Shown: positions 9,322-17,872, numbered from the stretch's first letter. The stretch is 64,000 bases of DNA from Pseudonocardia sp. HH130629-09 (GCF_001294645.1 NZ_CP011868.1:930001-994000); one strand, 5' to 3'. The notes: a model not told the origin generated them from the sequence alone. Made by a program: numbers and translations.

Positions 9322-9755
9322 CGCACCTGGAGCGTGGCGAGCTGCGCGCCCGAGGAGTGCAGCTCGAACTCGAACTCGCCCGGAATGTCGGCGGTGAGGT
9401 CGATCGTCGCCGGGACACCGGGCGCGAGCCGGACCTCACGGTCGTAGCCGTGCAGGTGCGCCTCCTCGGCGACGTCGCTCGTCACCTCGAGCCGCACCGT
9501 CTCGCCCCGGGTGACGGAGACGGTGCCGGTGTCGCCGCTCGCCCGCCCTCCGCTGTACGCGATCCGGACGACGCGGGCCTCCGGCTGCGGGACCGCGGAC
9601 GTCGTGGCGGGGGTCGACGGCGCGGCGGCGGACGTCGCGGCCGCCGGGGCCGGAGCGGCGGCGCACCCCGCTCCCGTCAGGACGGTGAGGCTGCCGGCGA
9701 CGGCGAGGACCGCCGCGCGGACGGAACGCGACGGCCGGGGAACGGGCGGGGTCAA
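9318..9755 (-). CDS. Cupredoxin-like secreted lipoprotein
   Basis: 145 residues from a TTG start that overlaps the upstream stop (TTGA); no better start is in frame. A signal peptide ends in the lipobox LTGAGC, followed by an Ala/Pro/Thr-rich linker of about 35 residues. The mature domain (VVRIAYSGGRASGD to the end) is all-beta with VTRGETVRLEVTSDVAEEAHLHGYD and then GEFEFELHSSGAQLATLQV, the strand layout of cupredoxin-like domains. The two His-containing segments (AHLHGYD, FELHSSG) could bind metal, but the Cys and Met of classical blue-copper sites are absent. Probably anchored outside the membrane, working with the membrane proteins encoded on either side. Confidence 0.75.
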   Translation of the reverse strand: MTPPVPRPSRSVRAAVLAVAGSLTVLTGAGCAAAPAPAAATSAAAPSTPATTSAVPQPEARVVRIAYSGGRASGDTGTVSVTRGETVRLEVTSDVAEEAHLHGYDREVRLAPGVPATIDLTADIPGEFEFELHSSGAQLATLQVR

Positions 9756-10669
9756 CGGGGGTCCTCGATCGGTCGCAGGGACAGGTCGTCGTCGGGGGTC
9801 ATGGCCCGCAGGACCGCGAAGCCGGTCAGGAACAGGCCGGCACCGATCCCGACGGCCAGTGCGGTGGACACCCGGTCCACGGTCGGCGGCCAGCCGTAAG
9901 GGAGGACGGCCCGGGCGAAGCTGCTCGTGTCGAACGCCGTCACCAGGGCCAGGATCGTGCCCCCGACCGAGCAGAGCAGCAGCCCCCACGGTGTGCGCCA
10001 CAGCGTCAGGACCGCCCCGACCAGGACCGCCGCCCATGCGCCGAGCCCGATCCCGGCCGTCCCGAGCACGGTCGGCCAGTACGGCTCGTCCACCGGCACC
10101 AGCGCCGATCCCAGCGCGTGCACCACGTGCGCGGCGACCGCGAGGACCGCGACCGCTCCGACGGCCGGGGCGAGCGCGGCCCGGCGTACCGCCGCCGAAC
10201 CGAGCGCGGCGGCGCCCACGGCGAGCGCGAGCGTGAGCGACCACCAGCCGGCGGTCGACGGGGGAGCCGGCCAGGTCGTCTCCCCGCGGACCTCGACACG
10301 GTCGGACCCGACGAGCAACGGGACCGACCAGGCCGCGGCCCGGCCGTCGGCCGGACGCTCGGCGGACGCCGCGGCCACCCGTCGGTCCGCCCAGTGTCCG
10401 CGCTCACCCGGCGGCACGGTCGGCTCCTCCGCGAGCGCGAGACCGTCCGGCGGGAGGACCCGTACCGGTATCCCGGTCGCGTTGACGACGCCGAGCCGTG
10501 CCCCGCCCTCGACCGCGGCGACCGACAGCCCCGGGACCGGTGGCTCGACGGCCACAACCCGTGGGAGGAATGCCTCGGCCGACAACCCGTCGCTGTGCGC
10601 GAACGCCGTCCCCGCGCCGACCAGGAGCAGGGTCGCGACGCAGGCCAGCAGGCGGAGCGCTCGGGTCAT
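9752..10669 (-). CDS. Secreted/membrane protein with N-terminal extracytoplasmic domain
   Basis: 305 residues. A Sec signal peptide ends around TAFA-HSDG, so the mature protein would begin with His, as in CopC-like copper proteins. A beta-rich domain of roughly 120 residues follows (up to WPAPPSTAG), then about five transmembrane helices starting WWSLTLALAVGAAALG and ending GIGAGLFLTGFAVLRAM. Translationally coupled by ATGA overlap to arsR upstream and by TTGA to the lipoprotein downstream. Its position in the cbtBA operon argues for metal (Co/Ni/Cu) handling; no family name is assigned. Confidence 0.7.
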   Translation of the reverse strand: MTRALRLLACVATLLLVGAGTAFAHSDGLSAEAFLPRVVAVEPPVPGLSVAAVEGGARLGVVNATGIPVRVLPPDGLALAEEPTVPPGERGHWADRRVAAASAERPADGRAAAWSVPLLVGSDRVEVRGETTWPAPPSTAGWWSLTLALAVGAAALGSAAVRRAALAPAVGAVAVLAVAAHVVHALGSALVPVDEPYWPTVLGTAGIGLGAWAAVLVGAVLTLWRTPWGLLLCSVGGTILALVTAFDTSSFARAVLPYGWPPTVDRVSTALAVGIGAGLFLTGFAVLRAMTPDDDLSLRPIEDPR

Positions 10670-10983
10670 CGTCCGTTCTCGACGGTCGCCGGGTGGTCGG
10701 GCAGGTGGTGGTCGGGAAGATGGTCGAGCAAGGCGGCGGTGCTCTCGTCGATCACGCGGTAGAGGTGCGACCGACCCTCGGGCACCATCGCGACGATGTG
10801 CTGGAACCGCAGCACCCGCAGCGCCTGCGACACGGTGGTGGGCTTGAGGCCGGTCGCCTGCGAGAGGTCGTTGACCGCGATCGGCCCCCGCCGGTGCATG
10901 AGCAGCAGGAGGCTGAGCCGACTCGGATCGCCCAGCATCGCGAACCGGTCCGACCACTCGTGCACGTACTCCGGGTGAGCCAC
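10666..10983 (-). CDS. ArsR/SmtB-family regulator, NmtR-like Ni/Co sensor candidate
   Basis: 105 residues from GTG 10983. The winged helix is clear (DPSRLSLLLLMHRRGPIAVNDL, then TTVSQALRVLRFQHIV and GRSHLYRV). No CxC metal box is present in the DNA-contact helix. Instead the last helix is His/Asp-rich (LLDHLPDHHLPDHP) and the N-terminus reads MAHPEYVHEW, giving His at position 3. Mycobacterium NmtR senses Ni/Co with a His near its N-terminus and His/Asp ligands in the C-terminal helix, so a Ni/Co-sensing role is inferred. The gene starts 7 bp after the cbtA stop and overlaps the next gene (ATGA), so it is probably the operon's own repressor. Confidence 0.85.
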   Translation of the reverse strand: MAHPEYVHEWSDRFAMLGDPSRLSLLLLMHRRGPIAVNDLSQATGLKPTTVSQALRVLRFQHIVAMVPEGRSHLYRVIDESTAALLDHLPDHHLPDHPATVENGR

Positions 10984-10990
10984 GCCGGGG

Positions 10991-11734
10991 TCAGACGCTC
11001 GTGGCGCGCTCCCGGGCCACCGCGCCGGCGCGTCGCACGCTGCCGTCGACGAGGGCACCGAACAGCAGGCCGATCACCATCCACAACACGAGGTGGATGC
11101 CCAGCGAGGCCAACCGGAAGTCGTAGAGGACGACGGCGGGGAAGTCCGCCGGGGTCTCGGCGATCGTGGGCAGCAGCGCGCCGATAACGCTGATCACCAC
11201 GACGTAGCCGAGCCCGGCGAGCAGGACGCCGTTCCAGGAGCCGAACCGTGCGACCAGACGCCGCCCGATCGCCGCCGCCGCGACGGCGACCACCACCGAG
11301 AACGCCACCATCAGGACGTAGGTGCCGGTCCGCAGGCCGATCGTGTCGTCCGCGCTGGAGGCCGGCGGGTTGGCCGGGTACTTTAGGAACGGTACGAGGA
11401 TCACGACCAGGAACCCGACCAGCGCCAGCACGGCCGAGGTGGCACGCGGGGTCAGGCGCCCGATCCGCCCGTACACCGCGGCGTACACCAGCGCGAAGAT
11501 CCCGCCGATGGCAAGACCGTAGATCAGGATCCCGACGCCGAGCCCGATCGTGCTCTGGACCGTGCGGCTGACCATCGGTTCCTCGGCGGCCTCGCCGGAT
11601 GCGGCGGCGAGCATGTCCTCGTAGGCGATGCCGCCGTCGAGGGCGGGCTCGCCGACCAGATAGGCGAACACCCACGCGAAGACCGCCGCGGCGGCGCCGG
11701 CGAGCATGCCGCGGATCAGCAACGTCCTGACCAT
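10991..11734 (-). CDS. cbtA: CbtA-type cobalt transporter subunit
   Basis: 247 residues with five to six membrane helices starting MVRTLLIRGMLAGAAAAVFAWVFAY. Hallmarks of CbtA are present: the acidic insert after helix 1 (VGEPALDGGIAYEDM), the segment LVPFLKYPANPPASSADDTIGLRTG, and a closing helix VLWMVIGLLFGALVD. CbtA works with the small CbtB as a predicted cobalt importer often linked to B12 synthesis. It lies 31 bp after cbtB and 7 bp before arsR in one operon. An intact paralogue serves as the template for understanding the IS30-split copy at 26993-29073. Confidence 0.92.
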   Translation of the reverse strand: MVRTLLIRGMLAGAAAAVFAWVFAYLVGEPALDGGIAYEDMLAAASGEAAEEPMVSRTVQSTIGLGVGILIYGLAIGGIFALVYAAVYGRIGRLTPRATSAVLALVGFLVVILVPFLKYPANPPASSADDTIGLRTGTYVLMVAFSVVVAVAAAAIGRRLVARFGSWNGVLLAGLGYVVVISVIGALLPTIAETPADFPAVVLYDFRLASLGIHLVLWMVIGLLFGALVDGSVRRAGAVARERATSV

Positions 11735-11765
11735 GTCGGTCCGATTCTCCTGTTCGTGCGTCGGT

Positions 11766-11975
11766 CTAGTGGCAGGGGAAGGCGAGCATGTGGCGGCCGT
11801 CGTGGACGAACTCGTGGATCATTTCGCCGGAGAACACCGACGTGGCGCCCTGATCCATGCCGACCAGGTAGAGCAGTGCCAGCAGGATCACACCGGCGAA
11901 CACCGCCCACGGCAGCAGCTCGCGGAGCCCGACGACCGGGATGGACGGGGTGGAGGGGATGGCGGCCTGGGTCAC
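11766..11975 (-). CDS. cbtB: CbtB-type cobalt transporter small subunit
   Basis: 69 residues, one membrane helix (LPWAVFAGVILLALLYLVGM) and a C-terminal conserved metal-box tail HEFVHDGRHMLAFPCH with three His spaced as in CbtB, plus the terminal Cys-His. It is the first gene of the minus-strand cbtBA-arsR operon. Only about 70 bp separate its ATG from the left end of an IS256 element, so its native promoter region has been cut short. Any upstream B12 riboswitch, common before cbtBA, is not visible here. Confidence 0.92.
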   Translation of the reverse strand: MTQAAIPSTPSIPVVGLRELLPWAVFAGVILLALLYLVGMDQGATSVFSGEMIHEFVHDGRHMLAFPCH

Positions 11976-12045
11976 GAGCTTCTCCGGAACCTAGGGCGTG
12001 TCTCCTAACCCTGGTGATTCACGGAGCTGCGGATTGACCGCGTGA

Positions 12046-13452
12046 TGGGCCTGTCTCGTGATCGGTGTTTCGGCGTCGTTGCTCAGTAGGTCTCGGCTCC
12101 CGGCCAGCGGTCACCGAACGTGATGGCGAACGCGTTGATCACGGGCTTCCAACGCATCGTCCACCTCGTGCGGCCCGTCCCGGTCGGGTCCAGGCTGCGA
12201 GTCACAAGATACAAGCATTTCATCGCAGCCTGCTCAGTGGGGAAATGACCACGCGCCCGCACCGCGCGCCGGTAGCGGGCGTTAAGCGATTCGATCGCAT
12301 TCGTAGAGCAGATCACCCTTCGAATCTCGACGTCGTAGTCCAAGAACGGCACGAACTCTTCCCACGCGTTGCGCCATAGCCGGATCATCGCCGCGTACTT
12401 ACGGCCCCATTTCTCGTCGAGCTCATCCATAGCGATAAGTGCTGCATTCGGGTTGGGCGCGGCATAGATTGGTTTGATGTCGCGCTTCACCGCGTCCCAG
12501 TCCTGTCGACCCACCAGCCGGAAAGTGTTTCGGATCAGGTGCACGACGCAGGTTTGGACAATGGTTTGCGGCCACACGTTGGCCACGACCTCCGGGAGTC
12601 CTTTGAGGCCGTCGCAGACCAGGAACAGCACGTCACGCACGCCGCGGTTCTTCAGGTCGACCAGCACGCTCATCCAGAACTTCGCGCCCTCACTGCCGAC
12701 GCCCATCCACAGCCCCAGCACGTCCTTGCAGCCGTCCACGGTGACGCCGATGGCTGCGTAGACCGGCCGGTTGGCGACCTGCCCGTCCCGGACCTTGACG
12801 TGGACAGCGTCGATGAACACCGCGGCGTACACCGAATCCAACGGCCGACCAACCCAGTCATTCATCTCGGCGACGACCTTGTCGGTGATCCGCGAGACCG
12901 TCTCCTTCGATACTGACGCCCCATAGATGTCAGCGAAATGTGCGGAAACCTCCCCGGTCGTCATCCCTTTCGCATACAGCGACAGTACGACCTCGTCGAC
13001 ATCTGTGAGGCGCCGCTGACGCTTCTTCACGATCTGCGGCTCGAAAGTGCTGGCCCTGTCTCTCGGAACGTCGATCTCCACGTCACCCGCGGCATCCGAG
13101 AGAACCGTCTTCGAGCGGGACCCGTTCCGCACGTTGGTGGATTCCCGGCCGGGGTCGGCCCGGTTCTTGTCGTGCCCGAGGTGCTCGGTCATCTCCTCGT
13201 TCAGCGCCGTTTCCAGAACATTCTTGGTAAAGAGCTTCAACAGGCCGTCCGGGCCGGTCAACGCCAGCCCGCGCGCCTTCGCCTCGGCCACCATCGCCGC
13301 CGCAGCGGCCCGCTCCGCCGACGCCTGCCGAGCAGGCTTCGGGTCACCCTCGCTTGGATCCACAAGGTCCGATGTCATCACTGTCCGTGCCCATCTCGCC
13401 GGACCTCAGCCCGGCGTGTCGGGCCGAAAACACCGATCTTGAAACAGTCCCA
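12046..13452 (-). mobile_element. IS256-family insertion sequence
   Basis: About 1.4 kb around a full transposase. Imperfect terminal repeats read TGGGCCTGTCTCGTGATCGG at the left (from 12046) and, on the opposite strand, TGGGACTGTTTCAAGATCGG at the right (ending about 13452). Both continue into TGTTT and a CGGC block. Ends are approximate. I see no matching 8-bp target duplication. It separates cbtB from whatever preceded it. Confidence 0.8.
12083..13381 (-). CDS. IS256-family (Mutator-type) transposase
   Basis: 432 residues, full length. The DDE residues are visible in VFIDAVHVKVRDGQ, LVCDGLKGLPE and NAIESLNARYRRAVRARGHFP, with the conserved C/H insertion CVVHLIRNTFRLV between the second D and the E. 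The N-terminal NEEMTEHLGHDK and NVRNGSRSKTV motifs are typical. No internal stop, so probably active. Starts at either of two adjacent ATGs (13381 or 13378). Confidence 0.95.
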   Translation of the reverse strand: MMTSDLVDPSEGDPKPARQASAERAAAAAMVAEAKARGLALTGPDGLLKLFTKNVLETALNEEMTEHLGHDKNRADPGRESTNVRNGSRSKTVLSDAAGDVEIDVPRDRASTFEPQIVKKRQRRLTDVDEVVLSLYAKGMTTGEVSAHFADIYGASVSKETVSRITDKVVAEMNDWVGRPLDSVYAAVFIDAVHVKVRDGQVANRPVYAAIGVTVDGCKDVLGLWMGVGSEGAKFWMSVLVDLKNRGVRDVLFLVCDGLKGLPEVVANVWPQTIVQTCVVHLIRNTFRLVGRQDWDAVKRDIKPIYAAPNPNAALIAMDELDEKWGRKYAAMIRLWRNAWEEFVPFLDYDVEIRRVICSTNAIESLNARYRRAVRARGHFPTEQAAMKCLYLVTRSLDPTGTGRTRWTMRWKPVINAFAITFGDRWPGAETY

Positions 13453-13515
13453 GATCAGAACATATGAAGAATTGGTCAGACGAAGGATGCGTGGTCGTCC
13501 GAGCCGTGTCAATCC

Positions 13516-14670
13516 TCAGGATCGGGTACCGCCGAGGGTGCGCGGGAGCCGGTCGTCGACGGTGGGGACGTCTCGCATCGCCTTGCCCGCGTACACCGCG
13601 ACCGGACGGATGAGGACGTTGTCCGACGCCTGCTCGATCACGTGGGCGGCCCAGCCGCTGATCCGTGCCATGACGAACAGCGGGGTGAACATGCAGGTGT
13701 CGAAGCCCATCAGGTGGTAGAGCGGGCCGGAGGTGTAGTCGAGGTTCGGGCGCAGGCCCTTCTCGCGCAGCATCGCGCCGGCGAGCACCTCGTAGAAGCC
13801 GAGCAGCTCGCGTCCGTCGCGCAGTTCCACGACCCGGCGCAGGTGCGCGTGCAGTGTGGGGACGCGCGAGTCGCCCCGCTTGTACACCCGATGTCCGAAC
13901 CCCATCACCTTGTGACCCTGGGGGAGACGTGCGGCGAGCCACTCGTCGACGTCGTCCGGGTCGCCGATCTCGACGAACTGCTCCATGACGGCCTGGTTGG
14001 CCCCGCCGTGCAGCGCACCCTTCAGCGCCCCGATGCCGGCGACGACGGCGCTGTGCAGGTCCGACCGGGTCGACGTGACCACCCGGGCGGCGAACGTCGA
14101 GGCGTTGAAGCTGTGCTCGGCGAACAGGATCAGCGAGACCTCGAACGCGCGCACGACGTCGGCCTCGGGGACCTCGCCGAACGTCATGTGGAAGAAGTTC
14201 TCGACGAAGCCGAGGTCGTCGCGCGGGGCGATCGGGGCCTGCCCGCGCCGCCGCCGCTGGTCGGACGCGATGATCGTCGGGAGCACCGCGAGCAGGCGGA
14301 CCGCCTTCTCCGCGCCGGCCTCCGGCGACGGGTCGGCGCTCGTCGGGTCGCACGCGCCGAGCCAGCTCACGGCGGTCCGCAGCACGTCCATCGGATGGCA
14401 GTCCAGCGGCAGCGAGGCGAGCAGCGCCTCCAGCGCCGGGTCGATGCCGCGCAGCGCGCGCACCGCGCGGTCGAGCTCGGCGAGCTCGACCGGGGCGGGC
14501 AGCTCGCCGACCAGGAGCAGGTGCACGACGTCCAGGAACGAGTGCCCCCGGGCGAGGTCGCGCGCGGAGTATCCGCGGTAGAGCAGCACGTTGTGAGCCG
14601 GGTCGACGTCGGAGACGGTGGTCGCGTCGGCGACGACGTCGACCAGCCCACGGTTCGGATTCTCGGTCAT
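13516..14670 (-). CDS. prpC: Citrate synthase / 2-methylcitrate synthase
   Basis: 384 residues of the short (hexa/dimeric actinobacterial) citrate synthase type. Catalytic residues are in ILFAEHSFNASTF (His), PQGHKVMGFGHRVYK (His) and GPLYHLMGFDTCMFTPLF (Asp). It condenses acetyl- or propionyl-CoA with oxaloacetate. The neighbour upstream is a PEP-mutase/isocitrate-lyase superfamily protein, overlapping by ATGA, as in methylcitrate cycle pairs, which favours the 2-methylcitrate synthase role. A prpD gene is absent nearby, so plain citrate synthase remains possible. The symbol is therefore tentative. Confidence 0.85.
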   Translation of the reverse strand: MTENPNRGLVDVVADATTVSDVDPAHNVLLYRGYSARDLARGHSFLDVVHLLLVGELPAPVELAELDRAVRALRGIDPALEALLASLPLDCHPMDVLRTAVSWLGACDPTSADPSPEAGAEKAVRLLAVLPTIIASDQRRRRGQAPIAPRDDLGFVENFFHMTFGEVPEADVVRAFEVSLILFAEHSFNASTFAARVVTSTRSDLHSAVVAGIGALKGALHGGANQAVMEQFVEIGDPDDVDEWLAARLPQGHKVMGFGHRVYKRGDSRVPTLHAHLRRVVELRDGRELLGFYEVLAGAMLREKGLRPNLDYTSGPLYHLMGFDTCMFTPLFVMARISGWAAHVIEQASDNVLIRPVAVYAGKAMRDVPTVDDRLPRTLGGTRS

Positions 14671-15425
14671 CGGTACTCCTGGAGAACGAGGCCGGCGGAC
14701 CGGCGGCCGGTCACCACGGGCGACCGTGGCGACGTGGACGGGTGGATCACGGCGTCCATGCCGATGCGGGCGAGCTGGTCGAGCGTCGGCAGGCCGGTTC
14801 CGTGCTGGACCGCTTTGGTGTCGGCCAGCAGCGGCACGTCCAGTGCTGCCCGGAACGCGAGGTAGGACGCGGTCGTCTCGGGTTCGTCGACGACGACGAT
14901 GTCGGCGCCGGCGTCCGCGCAGGCCCGGGCCCGGTCGATCGTGTCGACGAGGCGGCCGTCCGCCGGGGCGACCACACGGACGCCGATCAGGAAGTGCTCG
15001 TCCCGGCGGGCCCCGGCCGCGGCCCCGATGCACGCGACGACGTCGTCGGTCGAGGAGCTGGCGGGATCACCCGCGACGGGACGGTCGTCGACGTGGATGC
15101 CCGCGGCCCCCGCCCGCTCGAACGCCTCGACCGTCGTGCGCGGGTCGCCCCCGGCATCCGGCGGCCCGACGTCGACCAGCACCGGAAGGGGCGCGGCCCG
15201 CGCGATCCGGGCCGTATGCCCCGCGAGCTCGTCGGGCGTCTCCGCGCCGGCGGCGAGGGCGGCCCACGAGAGGTGGACCCCGTCGAGACCCCGCGCCGCC
15301 GCGAGCACGGCGTCCGACGGCGTGAGCACGGCCTGGAAGCGCAGCGGGCGGTCGTCGGGCCGCCGTGTCAGCGACGCCCGGAGCCCCAGCCGCAGGCGGA
15401 CCGGGTCGACGTCACCGGAGAGCAT
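14667..15425 (-). CDS. Isocitrate lyase/PEP mutase superfamily protein, catalytic loop altered
   Basis: 252 residues forming a TIM-barrel-like chain: FQAVLTPSDAVLAAARGLDGVHLSWAAL at the start, then PLPVLVDVGPPDAGG for the Mg-binding Asp region, GAAGIHVDD, and late ADIVVVDEPETTASYL and VPLLADTKA. This order matches methylisocitrate lyase (PrpB). However, the active-site loop, normally ED(Q)-x-KKCGH, reads HVDDRPVAGDPASSSTDD with no K-K-C-G-H, so the usual nucleophilic Cys is missing. It may be a non-lyase member (oxaloacetate decarboxylase/hydrolase-like), a regulatory partner, or a decayed PrpB. It is co-translated with the citrate synthase downstream (ATGA). Confidence 0.7.
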   Translation of the reverse strand: MLSGDVDPVRLRLGLRASLTRRPDDRPLRFQAVLTPSDAVLAAARGLDGVHLSWAALAAGAETPDELAGHTARIARAAPLPVLVDVGPPDAGGDPRTTVEAFERAGAAGIHVDDRPVAGDPASSSTDDVVACIGAAAGARRDEHFLIGVRVVAPADGRLVDTIDRARACADAGADIVVVDEPETTASYLAFRAALDVPLLADTKAVQHGTGLPTLDQLARIGMDAVIHPSTSPRSPVVTGRRSAGLVLQEYR

Positions 15426-15449
15426 GTCGCCCCCGCGCCGGCCCCCGGG

Positions 15450-16328
15450 TCACGACGCCACCCGTTGCGTGGGGTAGCCGTGGAACCCGCGACCGGTCTT
15501 GCGGCCGAGCAGGCCCGCCTGCACCATCCGGCGCAGCAGCGGCGGGGGCGCGAACAGCGGCTCACGGTCCTCGGCGTACATCGACTCCGCGATCGCGGCG
15601 ACGGTGTCCAGCCCGATCAGGTCGGCCAGCTCCAGCGGGCCCATCGGGTGGGCGCAGCCCGCCTTCATCCCGGTGTCGACGTCGGCGGGGGTCGCCCGTC
15701 CGGTCTCGACCATGCGGATCGCGCCGAGCAGGTACGGCACGAGCAGTGCGTTCACGATGAAGCCCGAGCGGTCGGCCGCCCGGATCGTCTGCTTGCCGAG
15801 TGTCGTGGTCACGAACGTCTCGACGGTGTCCCGGGTCCTCGGTGACGTGGTCGGCGAGGCGATCACCTCGACCAGTGGCATGACGGGGACCGGGTTGAAG
15901 AAGTGCAGGCCGATCACGTGGCCCGGGCGGTCGGTGGCCTGGGCCAGTCTCATGATCGGGATGGAACTGGTGTTCGACGCGATGATCCCCGACGGGTCGG
16001 CCAGCACCTTGTCGATGCCGGCGATCACCTCGCACTTCGCCAGTTCCTCCTCGGTCACCGCCTCGACGACGAGCTGACGGTCGGCCAGCTCTCCGAGGTC
16101 GTCGGCGAAACGGAGGCGGGCCACGGCGTCCTCGTGCCCGGCCGCGGAGAGCCTGCCCCGCTGCTCGGCCCGGTCGAGTGACCCGAGGACCGCGGCCCGT
16201 CCACGATCCATCGCCTCCCGTCCCTGCTCGACGACCAGGACGTCGCACCCGGCGCGGGCGCACACTTCGGCGATGCCCGCGCCCATCTGTCCGGCGCCGA
16301 CGACGCCGATCCGCTCGATCTCGCTCAC
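15450..16328 (-). CDS. 3-hydroxyacyl-CoA (3-hydroxybutyryl-CoA) dehydrogenase
   Basis: 292 residues from GTG 16328. The Rossmann motif IGVVGAGQMGAGIAEVCA binds NAD. Catalytic and substrate residues are in SNTSSIPIM, GLHFFNPVPVMPLVEVI (catalytic His) and GKQTIRAADRSGFIVNALL. The C-terminal 3HCDH domain runs AHPMGPLELADLIGLDTV to GLLGRKTGRGFHGY. Function: reversible oxidation of 3-hydroxybutyryl/short-chain 3-hydroxyacyl-CoA in beta-oxidation or acetoacetyl-CoA metabolism (PaaH/Hbd/FadB2 type). Located between aceA and the citrate synthase pair in one minus-strand group, consistent with acetyl- and propionyl-CoA use. Confidence 0.93.
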   Translation of the reverse strand: MSEIERIGVVGAGQMGAGIAEVCARAGCDVLVVEQGREAMDRGRAAVLGSLDRAEQRGRLSAAGHEDAVARLRFADDLGELADRQLVVEAVTEEELAKCEVIAGIDKVLADPSGIIASNTSSIPIMRLAQATDRPGHVIGLHFFNPVPVMPLVEVIASPTTSPRTRDTVETFVTTTLGKQTIRAADRSGFIVNALLVPYLLGAIRMVETGRATPADVDTGMKAGCAHPMGPLELADLIGLDTVAAIAESMYAEDREPLFAPPPLLRRMVQAGLLGRKTGRGFHGYPTQRVAS

Positions 16329-16358
16329 GGGGTTCCTCCGGGCTGTGGGGGGAGCCGC

Positions 16359-16375
16359 GCCGCCGATCCGGCGGC
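16359..16375 (-). terminator. GC hairpin downstream of aceA
   Basis: GCCGCCG-atc-CGGCGGC, 7-bp stem with 3-nt loop, 18 bp after the aceA stop and before the 3-hydroxyacyl-CoA dehydrogenase gene. It may terminate or attenuate aceA transcripts; no U-tract is seen. Confidence 0.4.
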
Positions 16376-16392
16376 CCGGCCCGGGGGATGTC

Positions 16393-17685
16393 CTAGTGCT
16401 GGAACTGCTCGGCCTCGGTCGACCCGGCGAGTGCCGTCGTCGACGAGTTGGGGTTGATCGCGTTCGACACGGCGTCGAACCAGCCGGTTCCGACCTCACG
16501 CTGGTGCTTGGCGGCCGTGTAGCCGTCGGCCTCGGCGGCGAACTCGCGTTCCTGCAGCGCCACGTAGGAGGTCATGCCGTCGTTCGCGTATCCGCGCGCC
16601 AGGTCGAACATCGAGTGGTTCAGCGCGTGGAACCCGGCCAGGGTGATGAACTGGAACGAGTAGCCCATCGCTCCGAGCTCGCGCTGGAAGCGCGCGATCG
16701 TGTCGTCGTCGAGATGCTTTCGCCAGTTGAACGACGGCGAGCAGTTGTAGGCCAGCATCTGGTCCGGGAACTCACCCTTGATCGCCTCGGCGTACTTGCG
16801 CGCCAGCTCCAGATCAGGGACCGACGTCTCCATCCACAGCAGGTCGGCGTACGGCGCGTAGGCCAGCCCGCGCGTGATGCACGGCTCGATCCCGTTCGAC
16901 ACGCGGAAGAAGCCCTCGTCCGTGCGCTCACCGGTGATGTAACGCTGGTCCCGCTCGTCCACGTCGGACGTGATGAGCGTGGCGGCCTGCGCGTCGGTGC
17001 GGGCGACGATCAGCGACGGCACGTCGGCGATGTCGGCGGCGAGACGCGCCGCGTTCAGCGTGCGGACGTGCTGCCCCGTCGGGATTAGCACCTTGCCGCC
17101 GAGGTGGCCGCACTTCTTCTCGGACGCGAGCTGGTCCTCCCAGTGCACGCCCGCGGCACCGGCGGCGATCATGGACTTCATCAGCTCGAACGCGTTCAGC
17201 GGACCGCCGAAGCCGGCCTCGGCGTCGGCGACGATCGGGGCCAACCAGTGCGGGTCCTGCGCCTCCCGCCCCTCCAGCGTGGTGATCTGGTCCGCGCGCA
17301 GCAGCGCGTTGTTGATCCTCCGGACGACGGCGGGCACCGAGTTGGCGGGGTACAGGCTCTGGTCCGGGTAGGTCTGGCCGGCCAGGTTCGCGTCCGCCGC
17401 CACCTGCCACCCGGACAGGTAGATGGCCTCCAGGCCGGCCCGCACGCTCTGCACCGCCTGGTTGCCGGTCAGCGCGCCGAGCGCGTGGACGTAGTCCCGT
17501 TTGTGCAGGAGGGCCCACAGCCGTTCCGCCCCCAGCCGGGCCAGCGTGTTCTCCTCGCGGACGCTGCCGGACAGCGCCACGACGTCGGCCGCCGAGTGGG
17601 TGCGCTGCACGCCCGCCCACCGGGGGTCGGACGCCCACCGCTGCTCCAGCTCGTCGATCCGCTCCTGCCGGCTGCTCCCGGTCAT
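16393..17685 (-). CDS. aceA: Isocitrate lyase
   Basis: 430 residues, the actinobacterial Icl1 length. The active-site loop [12 protein letters not shown] with the nucleophilic Cys is intact. Substrate and Mg contacts are in [29 protein letters not shown] and [11 protein letters not shown]. It cleaves isocitrate to glyoxylate and succinate, the first step of the glyoxylate shunt, and many actinobacterial homologues also act as methylisocitrate lyase. That is relevant because the PrpB-like protein nearby lacks the KKCGH loop. Divergent from ramB across a 212-bp region, the same arrangement in which RamB controls aceA in Corynebacterium and Mycobacterium. Confidence 0.97.
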   Translation of the reverse strand: MTGSSRQERIDELEQRWASDPRWAGVQRTHSAADVVALSGSVREENTLARLGAERLWALLHKRDYVHALGALTGNQAVQSVRAGLEAIYLSGWQVAADANLAGQTYPDQSLYPANSVPAVVRRINNALLRADQITTLEGREAQDPHWLAPIVADAEAGFGGPLNAFELMKSMIAAGAAGVHWEDQLASEKKCGHLGGKVLIPTGQHVRTLNAARLAADIADVPSLIVARTDAQAATLITSDVDERDQRYITGERTDEGFFRVSNGIEPCITRGLAYAPYADLLWMETSVPDLELARKYAEAIKGEFPDQMLAYNCSPSFNWRKHLDDDTIARFQRELGAMGYSFQFITLAGFHALNHSMFDLARGYANDGMTSYVALQEREFAAEADGYTAAKHQREVGTGWFDAVSNAINPNSSTTALAGSTEAEQFQH

Positions 17686-17831
17686 CTCTCGTGCTCCTCT
17701 GCGAAGTCTCGTGTCGTGCGTCTCGTCACTCGCGCGCCCCCGGGGGTGACCGGGTTCGCGGCGTCGTACAACGGGGTGCGAGCAGCATCGGGAGCGCGGA
17801 GGAGATCGCGCGACGGTGGCCGGATGCCAAC

Positions 17832-17872
17832 TTCTGCGCATCTTCGGGCGCCGTTCTGCGAATCTTGCGAAG
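17832..17872. promoter_or_regulatory. Candidate RamB operator repeats in aceA-ramB intergenic region
   Basis: TTCTGCGCATCTT at 17832-17844 and TTCTGCGAATCTT at 17854-17866 are direct repeats 22 bp apart (two helical turns), followed at once by CTTGCGAAG (17864-17872). The sites lie 26-66 bp before the ramB start. RamB/PrpR proteins recognise TTTGCAAA-like sequences, and these may be GC-adapted versions; binding is inferred. Confidence 0.45.
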
